Position numbers and translations under genes: made by a program. Positions 33,345 to 44,544 of a DNA stretch of 64,000 bases are shown in pieces (positions within the stretch are counted from its first letter, which is position 1; each line of letters opens with the position of its first letter). The notes below the pieces were generated by a model, which worked only from the letters and a program-made list of their open reading frames with translations, ran no database searches and was not told the DNA's origin. The stretch lies in the NCBI GenBank assembly GCA_022559985.1, contig JAFJTR010000001.1, positions 1 to 64,000 on the forward strand, read 5' to 3'. The DNA comes from Parastagonospora avenae f. sp. tritici 18332-5 (Eukaryota; Ascomycota; Dothideomycetes; Pleosporales; Phaeosphaeriaceae).

Positions 33345-33832
33345 ATGTCCGACCCAGCCCAAATAACCTGCTCGCTCTCCACACGGAGCTAGACTTCCTC
33401 GCCTCATCCGGCATCCTCCTCCCGCCGCAGTACCAATCAATCCAAGCCCAGCTCCCGGTAGGTCTCTCCCCCCAACTGCGATTCACAAATGTAGGCGAGG
33501 TGAGATTTATTGATGAGGTGTGCAGCAAAACGGCCAACCATCCGGCTACATGGACGCCAAATACGTATCTGGCGGAAATCAGTTTAATCCCGCGTTGGTC
33601 GCGCAGCAGGCGCAGGATCCGGGAAATCCGGCGCATCCGGGACATCCTAAGGTTCGTTGCTTTCCTTAGCTATCCAGGGAAGGGTTTGAGGGATATTGCT
33701 GATGATGGATATGTATGGCAGCATCACGAATGGGCGAGTAAGTTAGCGCATAGGTTTGGGAACGCGGCGGTTATGGGGGCCGGGGCGACGTTTGGGGCGG
33801 ATTTAGTGAATGATGCTATGAGTAAGTTTTAA
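33345..33832 (+). pseudogene. Short Pin3/Lsb1-like protein gene with a one-base frameshift
   Basis: Exons 33345-33457, 33526-33651 and 33722-33832 join in phase 0 across GT-AG introns of 68 and 70 bp. The first exon codes LLALHTELDFLASSGILLPP, resembling the N-terminal helix of yeast Pin3/Lsb1 (..RTELDFLK.SNVI). The last exon ends GNAAVMGAGATFGADLVNDA, a tail seen in related fungal proteins. No SH3 domain is present. The ATG at 33345 is in a different frame from the rest of exon 1. One extra base in the AAA run near 33363 would join them, giving about 116 residues. So the gene carries a one-base deletion, or the base call is wrong. Upstream in the coding frame there is no other Met. Confidence 0.55.
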
Positions 33833-33989
33833 AGGGGTGTAGGTGTGAAGAGCAAAGGGCATCGTTGGTGAGGCATGGTTGTCGAGAATGGAGCGATGAG
33901 GTCATGTTCGAGGTGGGGCTATGTAGTTCTACGCGTGCAGCTCTTGCGCCACAACATTGACCCTTCACTGCAATCGTCGTGTTACCACA

Positions 33990-34757
33990 ATGGACGACTA
34001 CAAGGCAAAGTATGCGATACACGAAGCCTGTCGCGAGGGTCAAAGTACGATGCGGGTTCCGTATACTCAGCACGACGACAACTGACACGCCACCTCAGCC
34101 TCCAGGGTTGAGTCCCTCCTCGCGGCGAACCCTAAGCTAGCCTCTCTGCGCGACCCAGACGACCGTCTGCCTCTGCACTGGGCTGTGTCCTTCAACCACC
34201 TCTCCGTCGTCCAGCTCCTGGTGCAGGCCAAGAACTTTGACGCTGACCCGACGGATGGCTCGGGATGGACGCCGTTGATGATGGCATGCTCGCGAAAGGA
34301 CGCCGAAGCCATTGTGCATCTGCTATTGAGCAAAGACGCCGACGTCAATGCGAAGAACAACAACGGCCAGACGGCGCTGCACTTTTGCGCGTCCAAGTCT
34401 AATCTCGACATCGCACGCACCCTTCTCAGCCAGAAACCCCCTGCGAGCGCACGAATAAAGGACAAGAGAGGACAGCTTCCACTGCACCGTGCAGCCGCTG
34501 TAGGCAACGTGCCCATGATCAAGGCTTTGCTTGATGCAAAGAGCCCGCTGAATGCGACAGACATGGACGGCATGACGGCACTGCATCACGCCATGAGCGA
34601 AGGCCACGGCGACGCTGCGCTGCTGCTGTTGACCAACGGAGCCGACTTCGACAAGAAAGACAATGACGAACACGTGCCGCTTGATTTGGCCCCAGATGCG
34701 AAAACGCGCAAATTCATCGTGCAAGCAGCAGAGAGAGAAGGCATCGACCTGGAATAG
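33990..34757 (+). CDS. NAS6: Nas6/gankyrin-like ankyrin-repeat proteasome assembly chaperone
   Basis: Exons 33990-34044 and 34099-34757 join across a 54-bp intron and encode 237 residues, close to yeast Nas6 (228) and human PSMD10 (226). The N-terminus (MDDYKAKYAIHEACREGQ) and six to seven ankyrin repeats follow, with typical TPLM/TALH/LPLH turns (GSGWTPLMMAC, NNNGQTALHFC, DKRGQLPLHRAA, DMDGMTALHHA). The family binds the Rpt3 ATPase and chaperones assembly of the 19S proteasome base. The first exon carries only 18 codons, so the gene is easily truncated in automatic models. Confidence 0.9.
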
Positions 34758-35481
34758 GGCATAGCGAATGCATGGTAACGTCTTTACATTATACCCAGGC
34801 ACGGCGTTACTGTAGAAATTATGTAGAGGCGAGGCACTAGCGCGTGGTCCTCATCCATGCATCTGACCATGAGCTCTTTCCTGCCAGCCGCCATCTCCAT
34901 CTGCAGAGACCCCGTTTATGTCGCCATTTGCCTTGTCACCATGACTTGCATGAGCCACGTTTGACCCCACGCGCTCTTCACTGTGGCTTGATCGATTGCG
35001 TGTCATGCATGCCGCGCTTGCGATGCCTCCAGACCTACATACTGCGCTTTGACACGCGCGTGCGAACGCATGGTCTGGGCTTCCACTTCACGCCAGCCAA
35101 TGCGGTCAATTGCTCAGCAAACATGCACCTGGTGCGATTGAAATGTGACTTCCAAACTCGAAAGCTGTCACAGTAGTCGCGTGCTGCATGTCGACTTGAT
35201 TCGGACATCATGGTACCCCCATTGGCCGAAGTCATCCATCACGGTCTTCACTTGAGGGTATTAATCCCGTTCACAGAATACCCTGGGGTCAAGGCTCAGT
35301 CCGTTTTCACTGTCGAACATACTCGGAAGTTACGCGCTACTGCTCCTACCCCAATGAAATAGACCCCAGCAGAACTCTTCTCAGCGAAAGTTGCACCTCT
35401 GCTCCTCGGGCACATTCATCTGCCGTCTGCTAGCTACGCCTGGTTATTCCTCATCGTACATACTGTCCCAAAATCATCACT
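34758..35481. other. Intergenic, 0.7 kb
   Basis: Nothing beyond the presumed 3' UTR of NAS6 and the promoter of the next gene. No gene is seen. Confidence 0.5.
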
Positions 35482-36538
35482 ATGGCCGTCCTAGATGCCT
35501 CGCCGGCTTTCCAATTCCTAGTGTCCAGACGCATCCCACCCGAGCTTGTCCTTAAAACCATACAACATCTACCATTCGAAGACGGGAAGAGAATTGCGAG
35601 CTTAAGTTTGATTCCCGGTCTCAAGGATCTTATCACGACGTACGAGCACTCCATCACCTCCTGGTTCATGAAGAAAGAGCTGCGGCATGCAGTAGTGGAC
35701 TTCCCATATGGCGAGAAATTTGGACTCAAATGGCTCGCCGACTGCGTATCAAGATATGACGTTGTAGATGCAGTCATGGACGAGTTGACATGGCGGGAGA
35801 ATTGCGTTGCAGTGGAGCCCCATAATGTCGCGGCGGTCAATGCTGGGTTGCTGTTGCTCTATCGCCTCGCTTCGATTCGTAAGTCTTACTCATTTACATC
35901 TTATCAACTCCTTCACATTCATGTCGACTCAAAATTGGCCCTCTCCTGCTCCACAAAACTTACCGAGTACCCCAGGCTCCCACACCTCCAAACTCGATTT
36001 CCTCACATCACTTCCCCGCTCGCCTCTAATAGCCTTGTACCTCGCCCTTCATCACGCTACTCTAACTGCACGCTATCACGGCCATGGCTGGATCCATCAA
36101 CGCACCTATGGCCGCTTCATGGACGCCAACCAACTTTCTCTGCGCAACGAACTCGAGTTTAGCTTCGCTGAAGCCACTCTGTCCGTTGGCCCAGTTTTCC
36201 TATATGACATGCTCGTCAATCCCTCAGATCCACAGGGTGAGATCACACTGTTGAACTTCTATCATGAGCACGGAACCCATGATTGGGAGTGGCCGTGTTG
36301 GGGTGTAGGTAAGGGTGAATTCGAGCCACCGAGAACGCAGGGACCGCAGAGAGAGGACAAGGGAAGGAGTTTGTTTACGAGACTGCTGGAGAGGATGGCG
36401 GAGCTGGAGAAATGCTCACTCGCGGAAGTCAGGTCGAGAGTAGAGGAGAAGACAGACGCCACAGATCATGACCTGGCATTCCTGAGCCTAGATGGAAAGG
36501 CGAAGGTGATTCAGGGATTGGAGGTGGATATTGAGTAA
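35482..36538 (+). CDS. F-box-like hypothetical protein
   Basis: Exons 35482-35878 and 35976-36538, with a 97-bp GTAAGT...CAG intron in phase 1, encode 319 residues. Residues about 17-55 (RIPPELVLKTIQHLPFEDGKRIASLSLIPGL) resemble an F-box (PxE...I...L). If that is right the protein would be a substrate adaptor of an SCF ubiquitin ligase. The C-terminal part is mixed alpha/beta with no family I know, and residues about 230-319 are rich in charged residues. The intron choice is supported by the in-frame join ASIR-SHTSKLDF. Confidence 0.75.
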
Positions 36539-36735
36539 GTTGGTGCAATCATGGCGGTCATGTAACGGCGAGATGAGATGACGATTTCCTATGTTATTGG
36601 GCAGGGCATACGACACAGATGCAACTGTATGCTAGTTTCCCTTTATACCTTGGTGCTCGGTTTCCGATCCGTACCCTACAGAACAAATAAAGACATCAAA
36701 CTATTCGTATCATCTTCACCATCCAAGCTCTGATA

Positions 36736-37624
36736 CTATTTAATCTCAGGGTAGATGTCTGTCCTCCTCATCAACGGCACTTCCCTTCTGATCTTATCTA
36801 CATAATCCAGGTCGATCTCGGCTGTTGCAATGCTCACCTCATCCTCCCACTTTCCATTTTCGCCCTCATCTTTACCAAGCTGGGCGACTATCTTCCCCCA
36901 CGGATCAATAATCATGCTGCTACCATAACTCCGCCTTTTACCCTCGTCGTCATGCATACCAACCTGTCCTGCTGCAATGACATAACTCTGCGTCTCGATC
37001 GCCCTTGCGCGCAGCAAAATCTCCCAATGTCCGGCTTTTCCGGTCGGTGTCGTGAATGCAGATGGGTACGTGAGAATCTGGGCACCCCTTGCGCGCAGGG
37101 CAAGAGCCGGCTCTGGAAACCTCATATCGAAGCAAATCAAGCTACCAACTTTCCCTAAAGCTGTGTCGAACGGTGGCAGTAATTCTTTACCACGCTCCAC
37201 ATTATCGCTCTCCTTAAGGCTTGGACCATTTTCAATGTCGACATCGAACAAGTGCAGCTTCTGGTAGCGGTGGGCGATTTCTCCTTGCTCGCTGATCCAG
37301 ATGAGGGTGTTTTTGACTTTTTCTCCATCGGCGGGCTCGTGGATGCCGACATTCACCGCGATGTTGTGCTGTCTGGCTTCTTTGCGGAGACCAATGACGA
37401 ATTCAGATGTCTCGACTGACTTGCACAGATCTTTGGAGCCAATGTAGTCACAGGCCTCGGGGAGGAACAGGGCTTTTGCGCCAGCCTTGGAGGCTTTTTG
37501 GACCAGAGTCTGGCATTGGCTGAGGTTGTGGCTCATGGACGCCGTTGAGCGCATTTGACCGATTGCCTGGGGATATTTAGTGTATGATGTTTTGGCATGC
37601 CTGGCGACTTACTGCTATAGGCAT
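36736..37624 (-). CDS. NIT2: Nit2-type amidase (deaminated glutathione amidase, nitrilase family)
   Basis: Exon 1 (37624-37613) codes only Met-Pro-Ile-Ala. A 46-bp GTAAGT...CAG intron separates it from exon 2 (37566-36736). The product has 280 residues. The nitrilase catalytic triad is present as Glu41 (LFLPEA), Lys107 (YQKLHLFD) and Cys149 (LICFDMRFPE). The family member Nit1/NIT2 removes deaminated glutathione by amide hydrolysis, a metabolite repair reaction. It lacks an evident mitochondrial presequence, so a cytosolic form is likely. It is divergent from TMF1. The tiny first exon supplies the conserved MPIA.GQMRST start. Confidence 0.93.
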
Positions 37625-38278
37625 CTTGAATGATTGCATGGAGGTTTGGCACAACTGGAGAAAATACGAAAGTGAGTGGAGGAGTATGTTGAGAAAAGTA
37701 GAGATTAATCACATCGTCAACGAGGTAGTAGTGCAAGATGAACTATGCCGCATACAGTAGTAGTGGCAGACGGGAGCGGTTCGACAAGATGCTGCATGCT
37801 GAATCAAAGTCTACGGCAGTTTCTTAGAATGTTGGAGGCACAATTCGATGCCGACAGATAGGTTAGGTTGACGCACAAGTGTGGAATGCCCGCCCCATGT
37901 CGCGTCAGCTGGGGTATGCGGGCAAGGGTCCGGGTGGCATTGCGCGGCTGGCATGTCAGGCCGTCCAAGGCCACGACAGCAATTGCAGGACGCGTGCTGT
38001 GCCCCAGAAAGTTCCAGACGGCCCTCGAAAAGGCGAACTCGAAGTGAAGAAGACAAGATAACACACGTCGATCCAAAAAAGCAGCCAGGTCCTACGCATC
38101 ACCAACTTCCAGGGCTGGTCCCCGCAAAGCCTCGGCGTACGACAACGGTCAAAGTTCACAGCTGGCCTCTTACCACAGGCAGTCATGACAGGTCCCAAGC
38201 GGAGGACAGCTGCCCGGTGATAAAACTAGACAGCTCCAGCCTCGACGCCGCTACCACGACCACGACACCGTCAGCACG
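37625..38278. promoter_or_regulatory. Bidirectional promoter region between NIT2 and TMF1
   Basis: A 654-bp interval between two divergent starts. Frames inside it show no family resemblance and are best read as chance. No specific factor site is claimed. Confidence 0.45.
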
Positions 38279-41045
38279 ATGAGCGGGAAGGGCTGGTGGA
38301 ACAGCGCCATCTCTGGCCTCGAGTCCAAACTCGACGGCATTCTGGCCGAAGACGCCCAAGCCAATGCCAACGCCAAAGCAAAGGCAGCCGATCCCGCAGT
38401 CTCAGGGAAGACGGACGGTCCCGAGAAGCTGGCGGTCGAGCCAGGTGGGTTGTCTGACGCACCGCGGTGCATGTAGCTTGTAGCTGAATGGAAGCTAACG
38501 ACAGAAGTATCGCGCAACTCGTCACGCAGCAGGCCGAACTCGCGACTCCAGGACAGACTGGCAAAGGCCGTGAACAAGGGCGCCGACCGCGCAGATTCGC
38601 GCGCCTCGTCTGACCTGGGCTCCCGACCAGAGAGCCCAGCGCTGCCACCTGCACACGTTGACGACGCTCCAGCGGACACTCAGGTGAAGGCGCCGGAAAA
38701 GACTGCAAAAGATGCATTCACTAGCAAAGAGGAGGAAGCTGCACATGTCGAGGAGAACCAGTCCGAACCCCCACCACGACCCTTGACCGATGCGCCCGAA
38801 CCCGTGCAGTCACCACCCATGCAGTCGCCAGCTTTTGTCTCCGAGCAGCCAATATCCACACCCACCCCGAGCATGGCCATGCCCTCGAAGCCGTCCATCC
38901 AGACCATCGTGACCCCGCCCCAAGCTTCTCCACGCCAGTCGCTCGACAGCACCATCTCACGACCCTCAATCGATGCCTTGGCCACTGTCCAGCCCGCAGA
39001 ACCCAGCACAAAAGACCCAGACATACTCCTAACCGAGCTGTCCGCGCTCCAAGAGGCGCATGAGGAGACGGTCCGTGGCCACCGCGATGAGCTCAACGCC
39101 CACCTCGAACGCATAGACGCCTTACAGTCGAAGCTCGCATACCTCGCTCAGCAGGTAGCAACCTCGGCCAAAGCCACTGCGTCAGATTCCTACACGACTC
39201 CAGCGGACAAGAAGCTGGCGGAGAAGGATGTGCAAATTGCAGCGCTCATGGAAGAAGGCCAGAGGCTGTCAAAGACGGAGATGAAGCATTTGACCACAGT
39301 GAAGGCCCTGCGCGCAAAGTCGGTCGAGCACAACAAGGAAATCACGACGTTGAAGCAGAGGCTAGCAAAGGCGGAGAAAAGCATCACGGAACAATCCGAG
39401 CGCGCAAAACGTGCTGAGGCTGCCGAGAGGGCTGCGCAGGACAAACTGAAGATCGTGGGCAAGATTGAAAAGGACATTGAATTGATACGTTCAGAACGCG
39501 AGGAAGCTGGCATGACCATCAACGAGCTGCGGAAGCAACTCAATGATGCCTTGTCGCGCGCCGAGAGTGCTGAAAAGAGGGTACAAGCTGGGGCACTCGA
39601 GGCAGAAAAACGAGCCACCGCATCGTTGAAGGAAGACATGGAGAATCTCCGCATAGAGAAGAAGCTTGCAGAAGAGCGCGCAAAGCGAGAGCTGCAAGCG
39701 GCCAAGGAAGAGGCCAAGAACCAGCAAGAGAAAGCCAAGGTGGCCGAACTGGAGCTGCGTGGAGAAATAGCAGTGGGTTTTGGTCTTCTCCAAACAAGAG
39801 GCGATACACTAACACTACATCTAGAATCTAGAATCGAAGCTTGAGCTCCTCCGTAGCCGTACAGAGGAAGCCACGTCATCCGCAACGGGAGACTCGCAAG
39901 CAAAGCTTCTCCGCCAAATCGAAACCCTACAGACCCAGTACTCGCTTGCTTCTGAGAACTGGCAGGGCATCGAGACTACCCTCACATCTCGCGTTGCCGC
40001 TCTTGAGAAGGATCGCGACGAGACAGCCAAACGAGAAGCAGATGTGCGAAGGAAGGCTCGGGAAGTCAACTCAAAGGCCCGCAGATTAGAGGACGAACTT
40101 GAGAGCATAAACGAGCGGGCCCGTGCGTTCGAGCATGACCTGACTGAACAGCGTGCGGCGGCACAAAAGTTACAGGCCCGCTTGACTCAAGCCGAAACGT
40201 CTGCCCAAGACGCACGTGCGGATCTTGAACGCGAGAAGAGGATATGGGACGCTGAATCCCAACAGAAGCTGGAAGAGGAGAAGAACAAGTGGAAGCAGGA
40301 GATGCTTTCACCTGGTTTCCTCAACAACGGGAACCACCTTCGCGCAGACTCGCCATCAGAATCACGTCGAAGACATTCACCGGATCCGCTGGGTATCTAC
40401 AACCGCAAGTCGGTCCCGCGCTCCACCTCATCCGGTATGGATACATCTATGCCTCTGACGCCAATGGACCGCATGTTTGACGATGCAGCCCGTCGGCCGA
40501 CCTCTTCGCGCCAGCGTTCTACGCCCAAGGCCCGGACACCAGAGATTGGAACACCCCAAAGACAGGGCTCGGTCGCAAGCTTGACCAACTTGAATAGTGC
40601 GTTGCTGCCTGACGCACCTTCAATCCACACAGTCGACTACGATGAGCCATTTGAGAACGTATCATCGCCACAGCGCACCATCAACGATATGATCTCGGTT
40701 TCTACTGCAGGTGCAGGTCCTTCTGTTCAGCTTGTCGAGCGAATGAGTGCAGCCGTCCGACGTCTCGAGTCCGAGAAAGCCACATCCAAAGAAGAGCTAG
40801 CTCGTCTGAGTGCACAACGTGATGAAGCTAGAGAAGAGGTCGTGGCCTTGATGCGTGAGGCCGAGGACAAGAGAAGACTGGACCAAAAAGTGGAAACATT
40901 GGAGAGTGATCTCAAGGCCATGGAGCAGAGATACGAAACTACCTTGGAGATGCTGGGAGAGAAGACGGAAAAGGTGGAGGAGTTGGAGGGCGATGTGGCG
41001 GATTTGAAGAAGATTTATCGAGAGTTGGTGCAGACTATGAAGTAG
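38279..41045 (+). CDS. TMF1: TMF1-like Golgi coiled-coil protein (TATA element modulatory factor)
   Basis: Exons 38279-38444, 38505-39772 and 39825-41045 join across introns of 60 and 52 bp to give 884 residues. The N-terminus (MSGKGWWNSAISGLESKLDG) is followed by a Pro/Ser/Thr-rich disordered part to about residue 230. Long Lys/Glu/Ala-rich coiled coils then run to about residue 540. A disordered Ser/Pro/Arg segment comes next, and the last 115 residues (VERMSAAVRRLESEKATSKE to KKIYRELVQTM) fit the TMF TATA-binding/Rab-binding coiled coil. Family members (human TMF1, yeast Sgm1) are golgins that bind Rab6/Ypt6 and tether vesicles. Confidence 0.9.
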
Positions 41046-41233
41046 ATGTGCGTTACCAATGAAGCATATTCACAAGAGCTCGCCGACGCGTTGTTTTCAA
41101 ATGTATGATAGTGGCTTTGCTAACGCCGTGGATATCACTATATGCAAGCTCCTCATAGAGAGCTCATAAAAACTGCCTCCTCTTGCCTCTCTACACGCCA
41201 TTGCTTCCAACGCCATGAGGACAATGCATCCGT

Positions 41234-42490
41234 CTATATGCCAAGATAGTACTTCCCTCTCTCGTATGCATAAAAACTCGTTGCAGCCAGTGGAATAACC
41301 TTGACGTACCCAATCGATAAGCCTACGAAGAATCCCCTCCAGCCTCTTTCGAGGTAGATCCTCTTTGCGACTTCGGCTATGCCCAAGCGATGTCCGTCAC
41401 CAACCACACCTCCGACTTGCATTCGCCTCCTTATCACTTCCAGCGGGTATGAGACAGTCTGCGAGACCAGGCCCGCAACGCCACCGCTGCTGAGTTCCGC
41501 CCAGTACCGTAATTGTGCAGGCTTGTGTGATTGTATTGTCGATTCTTCCCGCGCGGTCCCAGGAAGCGTAGTCCACGGCGCCAGTGCCGGTTTCCTCAAC
41601 ATATCCGACACAGTGTCGTGTGCCAGAAAGGACGCGCCCGCATACGGCACCATGCCCAACAGCGTCGGCGTGAATCCCCGGAAGAAATTGCTCAGTCCCG
41701 ACCTGGGCGTGACCTTCTCCACGACGTGCGTTGCCGTCGCCGTAACGGGATTGGACGGGTTGTGTGACGTCGGTGGGGGTGTTTCGGCATATATCTTGCG
41801 CACTATACTCGCGAAACTACTGCGTGCTTCTGCTTGTGTCTCAAAGGCTAGGCGTACTCTGATCACTTCCAGTGGATATGTGCAAAAGACACTGACCATG
41901 CCTGCCAGACTCCCGCTCAGAAATCGGCGGCCAACAGTCTCCTCGCCTTTGTTCTTGATTACGCGGGCGCGGATTTGTTCGTATGCGAGGAACTTGATAC
42001 CAGCGTACGGAAAGATACGCAGCAGGGTTGCCGAGTGGCCTTTGAAGAGCCCGCGTATGCCGGTGGACGTATAGATATCGTACATGGCGGTCGGGAAGCC
42101 AGACCAGGAGCCAGTGTATTTCGCGAATTGGGGGTTGCGGGTTTGAAAGAGGATTTTGACGCGATCAAGGGGCCCAACTACAGTCTTGGCCTGTCCAACA
42201 TGTCAGCATTCTCTCTATACCAAACCGCGTCGACGTAGACATGGGGTACGCACAGCACAACCCGCGATGCCGCCCGCAAGCATGCTCTTCATGAGATACT
42301 CCGGGCTCTGCTTGTCCACCTTTTTCGACCTCGCATCCTGCTCTGCCATGTGTGTCGCGCCATGGCCTGCAGACGGCGGCGCATGTACGTCTAGGCCATT
42401 TCTCGCATTTGTTTGCGCTTGCGTTGCGCTTGTGCTCATGATATTCGACGGGAGGCCGATAGCTTCATGGCGCAGGACGTCTGTGGGCAT
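41234..42490 (-). CDS. LEU5: Mitochondrial coenzyme A carrier Leu5
   Basis: Exons 42490-42254 and 42190-41234, with a 63-bp GTGCGT...CAG intron, encode 397 residues (a start at the internal Met, 42439, is possible). Three mitochondrial carrier repeats are present, each with the Px[DE]xx[RK] signature (PLDRVK, PLEVIR, PLEVIR). The AGC.AKTVVGPLDRVKILFQ segment is characteristic of the Leu5/SLC25A16 group, which imports CoA into the mitochondrial matrix. The hydrophilic loop in the second repeat (Pro/Thr/Asn-rich, about 40 residues) is longer than in animals. The 60-residue N-terminal extension is polar and disordered. It is divergent from the METTL4-like gene. Confidence 0.9.
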
Positions 42491-43125
42491 TCGATGTGGG
42501 CTCGTCTGTTATTGTGACATGGAATCTGTTCCCGCGCGACGAATCTGTGTGAGTCCGTGATTGTTGCTATAGCGTCAAGTCTTGTATGCGGATTAGAAAG
42601 CGGGCGGGATTGAGTGGTGGTGGCTCTAACGTCATCAGTAACTGCCGAGGCTGATCGCCGGACCGACGCAAGCCGGACAAGTTTCCATCAAACGGTCGGA
42701 AAAGCATACCACAGTCGATGGACATCGAAGAAATGCTTCACATATCATTTCGAAGACTTCACACGATGCAGTGCGATCGGTGGAAGCTGCATCCTGTAAT
42801 CTCGAACACGCAGATCTAAGAATGATGTTACAGTCTAGCAATCCTGGACAACGTGGTAGTCGAGTGACGAGATCTATCAGTTTCCTTCAGCCACCTTCAC
42901 CTTCCATCTCAGCTTCAGCTTCACCAGAAGTTTAGCAGAACGAGGCGGCTGTTAACCTAGGAGTCGGCTGCAATCTAGAGTATTTGACCAGCTGCAGCAG
43001 CTTACGGTACCTCTAGCCTTGGATGCCAATCCGTCGCAAATGGATGAATTCTCATCGACGCTGCCAGAACATCTCGTTGTGAGACTGATATCTCAGCAGT
43101 CGTAGGAGAGTACTGTTCGGCAGTC
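42491..43125. promoter_or_regulatory. Bidirectional promoter region between LEU5 and the MT-A70 gene, with two short upstream ORFs
   Basis: The interval of 635 bp separates the divergent starts. Close to the plus-strand gene there are two overlapping short ORFs: ATG 43023 to TGA 43082 (19 codons) and ATG 43040 to TAG 43105 (21 codons). The second ends 20 bases before the main start. If transcribed they would lower translation of the methyltransferase. Transcription start is unknown. Confidence 0.4.
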
Positions 43126-44544
43126 ATGGCTTCGCGGGCTGCTCCACGTTCGTCAATCCTTTATCAGAACACAGATCGCGACATCACGCTTGTCGATATT
43201 CCTACCTCAATCGCCATCGCCCAAGATCGCTCAGTTACGCTTCTCTCAACCGCACCGCTGGAAGCGCCGATCGAGCCCAAGGAAGACTATCAGCCCAAAT
43301 CCCAGAAAGCGAAAGCAAACAGAGCGCACGAAGAGACTGAAGGAGCGCAAAATGCCAAGTACAAGTCCTTGATCGAGCAAGCACTTAGCCATATCCGCAC
43401 GCATGTTTCACGACAGTGGTGCGAACCACGTAAACTGCTGAGTGCGAAGTCGCAGGAAGCCATGGAGATTGATGATCCAGAGAAGCAACTAGAGTCCTGC
43501 TTGAGACAGTGGGCCTCATGGAAAAAAAGCAAGGGAGATGACACTGCGTTTGACATACAGAAGATGATGGCGTCTCTCGGTGCGACATGCGAACACGATG
43601 CGACCGCGGGACAGGAAGTCACACAACGCTGGGCAACGTCGCACCGGCCTGCACGTGAGGCCACGTCTGGTGCGCAGGTCGCTGAATCGGTCGCTCGGGA
43701 TGAGCCGAAAGAGCCATGGACGTCGAGCTTCCACAATCCAGAAGCTTTTTCCTTGGACATGTCCATTACTGAACACGGTGTGCACGATACTCAGCTGGGC
43801 CCAGAGTACCGTTTCACAATCCCACCTCGCTCCACTTTCTTCCTGAGCGATTCCACACACTCGGATGCTTTTCGTGCTTCGTTTCGTGAGCTCACGGACG
43901 AGTACACCCTTCCACGACACTTTGACCTTGTGTTATTGGACCCGCCATGGCCCAACCGCTCAGCGAAGCGCAAGGGCGCGTACGAGCAGGTCGGCGGTAT
44001 GCCGTACCTCAAAAGAATGCTGCTGAGGATGGACCTCGACAACTACCTGGAACACAACGCTCTAGTTGGTGTCTGGATCACAAACAAGGAGGCGTTGAGA
44101 GAACACGTGTTAGGACCCGGTGGGCTCTTCGAAACGTGGAATGTAGGACTCATTGAGGAGTGGATTTGGGTCAAGACGACCACAAAGGGTGAGCCCATGT
44201 TCGACATTGACACGGTGTTGAGGAAGCCTTATGAGATCCTCCTCCTTGGCAGAGCCGCTCCCAACTCATGGACGACCATGACGCATGCGCCGGCTATTAA
44301 GCGTAGAGTCATTGCTGCTGTACCGGACATACACTCTCGGAAGCCGTGTCTGAAGGAACTGTTGGAGCCCTACATGCCGGACCCAACGGACTACAGCGCA
44401 CTGGAGGTCTTCTCCCGGTACCTTGTTTCCGGGTGGACATCCTGGGGTAACGAAGTACTGAAGTACAACTGGGATTACTACTGCTCGCCAGAGACAAGCC
44501 ATGAGGCGTCAACTGAGCACAGTCTACCACTACGAATGGCATGA
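43126..44544 (+). CDS. METTL4: METTL4-like MT-A70 family N6-adenine methyltransferase
   Basis: A single-exon gene of 472 residues. The C-terminal half is an MT-A70 methyltransferase domain with the catalytic DPPW motif at residues 272-275 (LVLLDPPWPNR). Conserved segments follow: WITNKEALREHV, EEWIWVKTTTKGEP and RKPYEILLLGR. The RKPC...LLEPYMP...LEVFSRYL segment matches METTL4 better than METTL3/14. The substrate in METTL4 relatives is N6-methyladenine in U2 snRNA or DNA, depending on organism; it cannot be inferred here. The N-terminal 250 residues are mostly polar. SAM binding is expected around the DPPW loop. Confidence 0.86.
   Translation: MASRAAPRSSILYQNTDRDITLVDIPTSIAIAQDRSVTLLSTAPLEAPIEPKEDYQPKSQKAKANRAHEETEGAQNAKYKSLIEQALSHIRTHVSRQWCEPRKLLSAKSQEAMEIDDPEKQLESCLRQWASWKKSKGDDTAFDIQKMMASLGATCEHDATAGQEVTQRWATSHRPAREATSGAQVAESVARDEPKEPWTSSFHNPEAFSLDMSITEHGVHDTQLGPEYRFTIPPRSTFFLSDSTHSDAFRASFRELTDEYTLPRHFDLVLLDPPWPNRSAKRKGAYEQVGGMPYLKRMLLRMDLDNYLEHNALVGVWITNKEALREHVLGPGGLFETWNVGLIEEWIWVKTTTKGEPMFDIDTVLRKPYEILLLGRAAPNSWTTMTHAPAIKRRVIAAVPDIHSRKPCLKELLEPYMPDPTDYSALEVFSRYLVSGWTSWGNEVLKYNWDYYCSPETSHEASTEHSLPLRMA

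Noticed and set aside
35807..36538. Separate 243-residue gene
   Set aside because: It is the second exon of the F-box-like gene; the first part of the frame lies in the intron and exon 1.
37881..38282. Plus-strand frame of 133 codons before TMF1
   Set aside because: Overlaps the promoter and the TMF1 start in another frame; no family resemblance.
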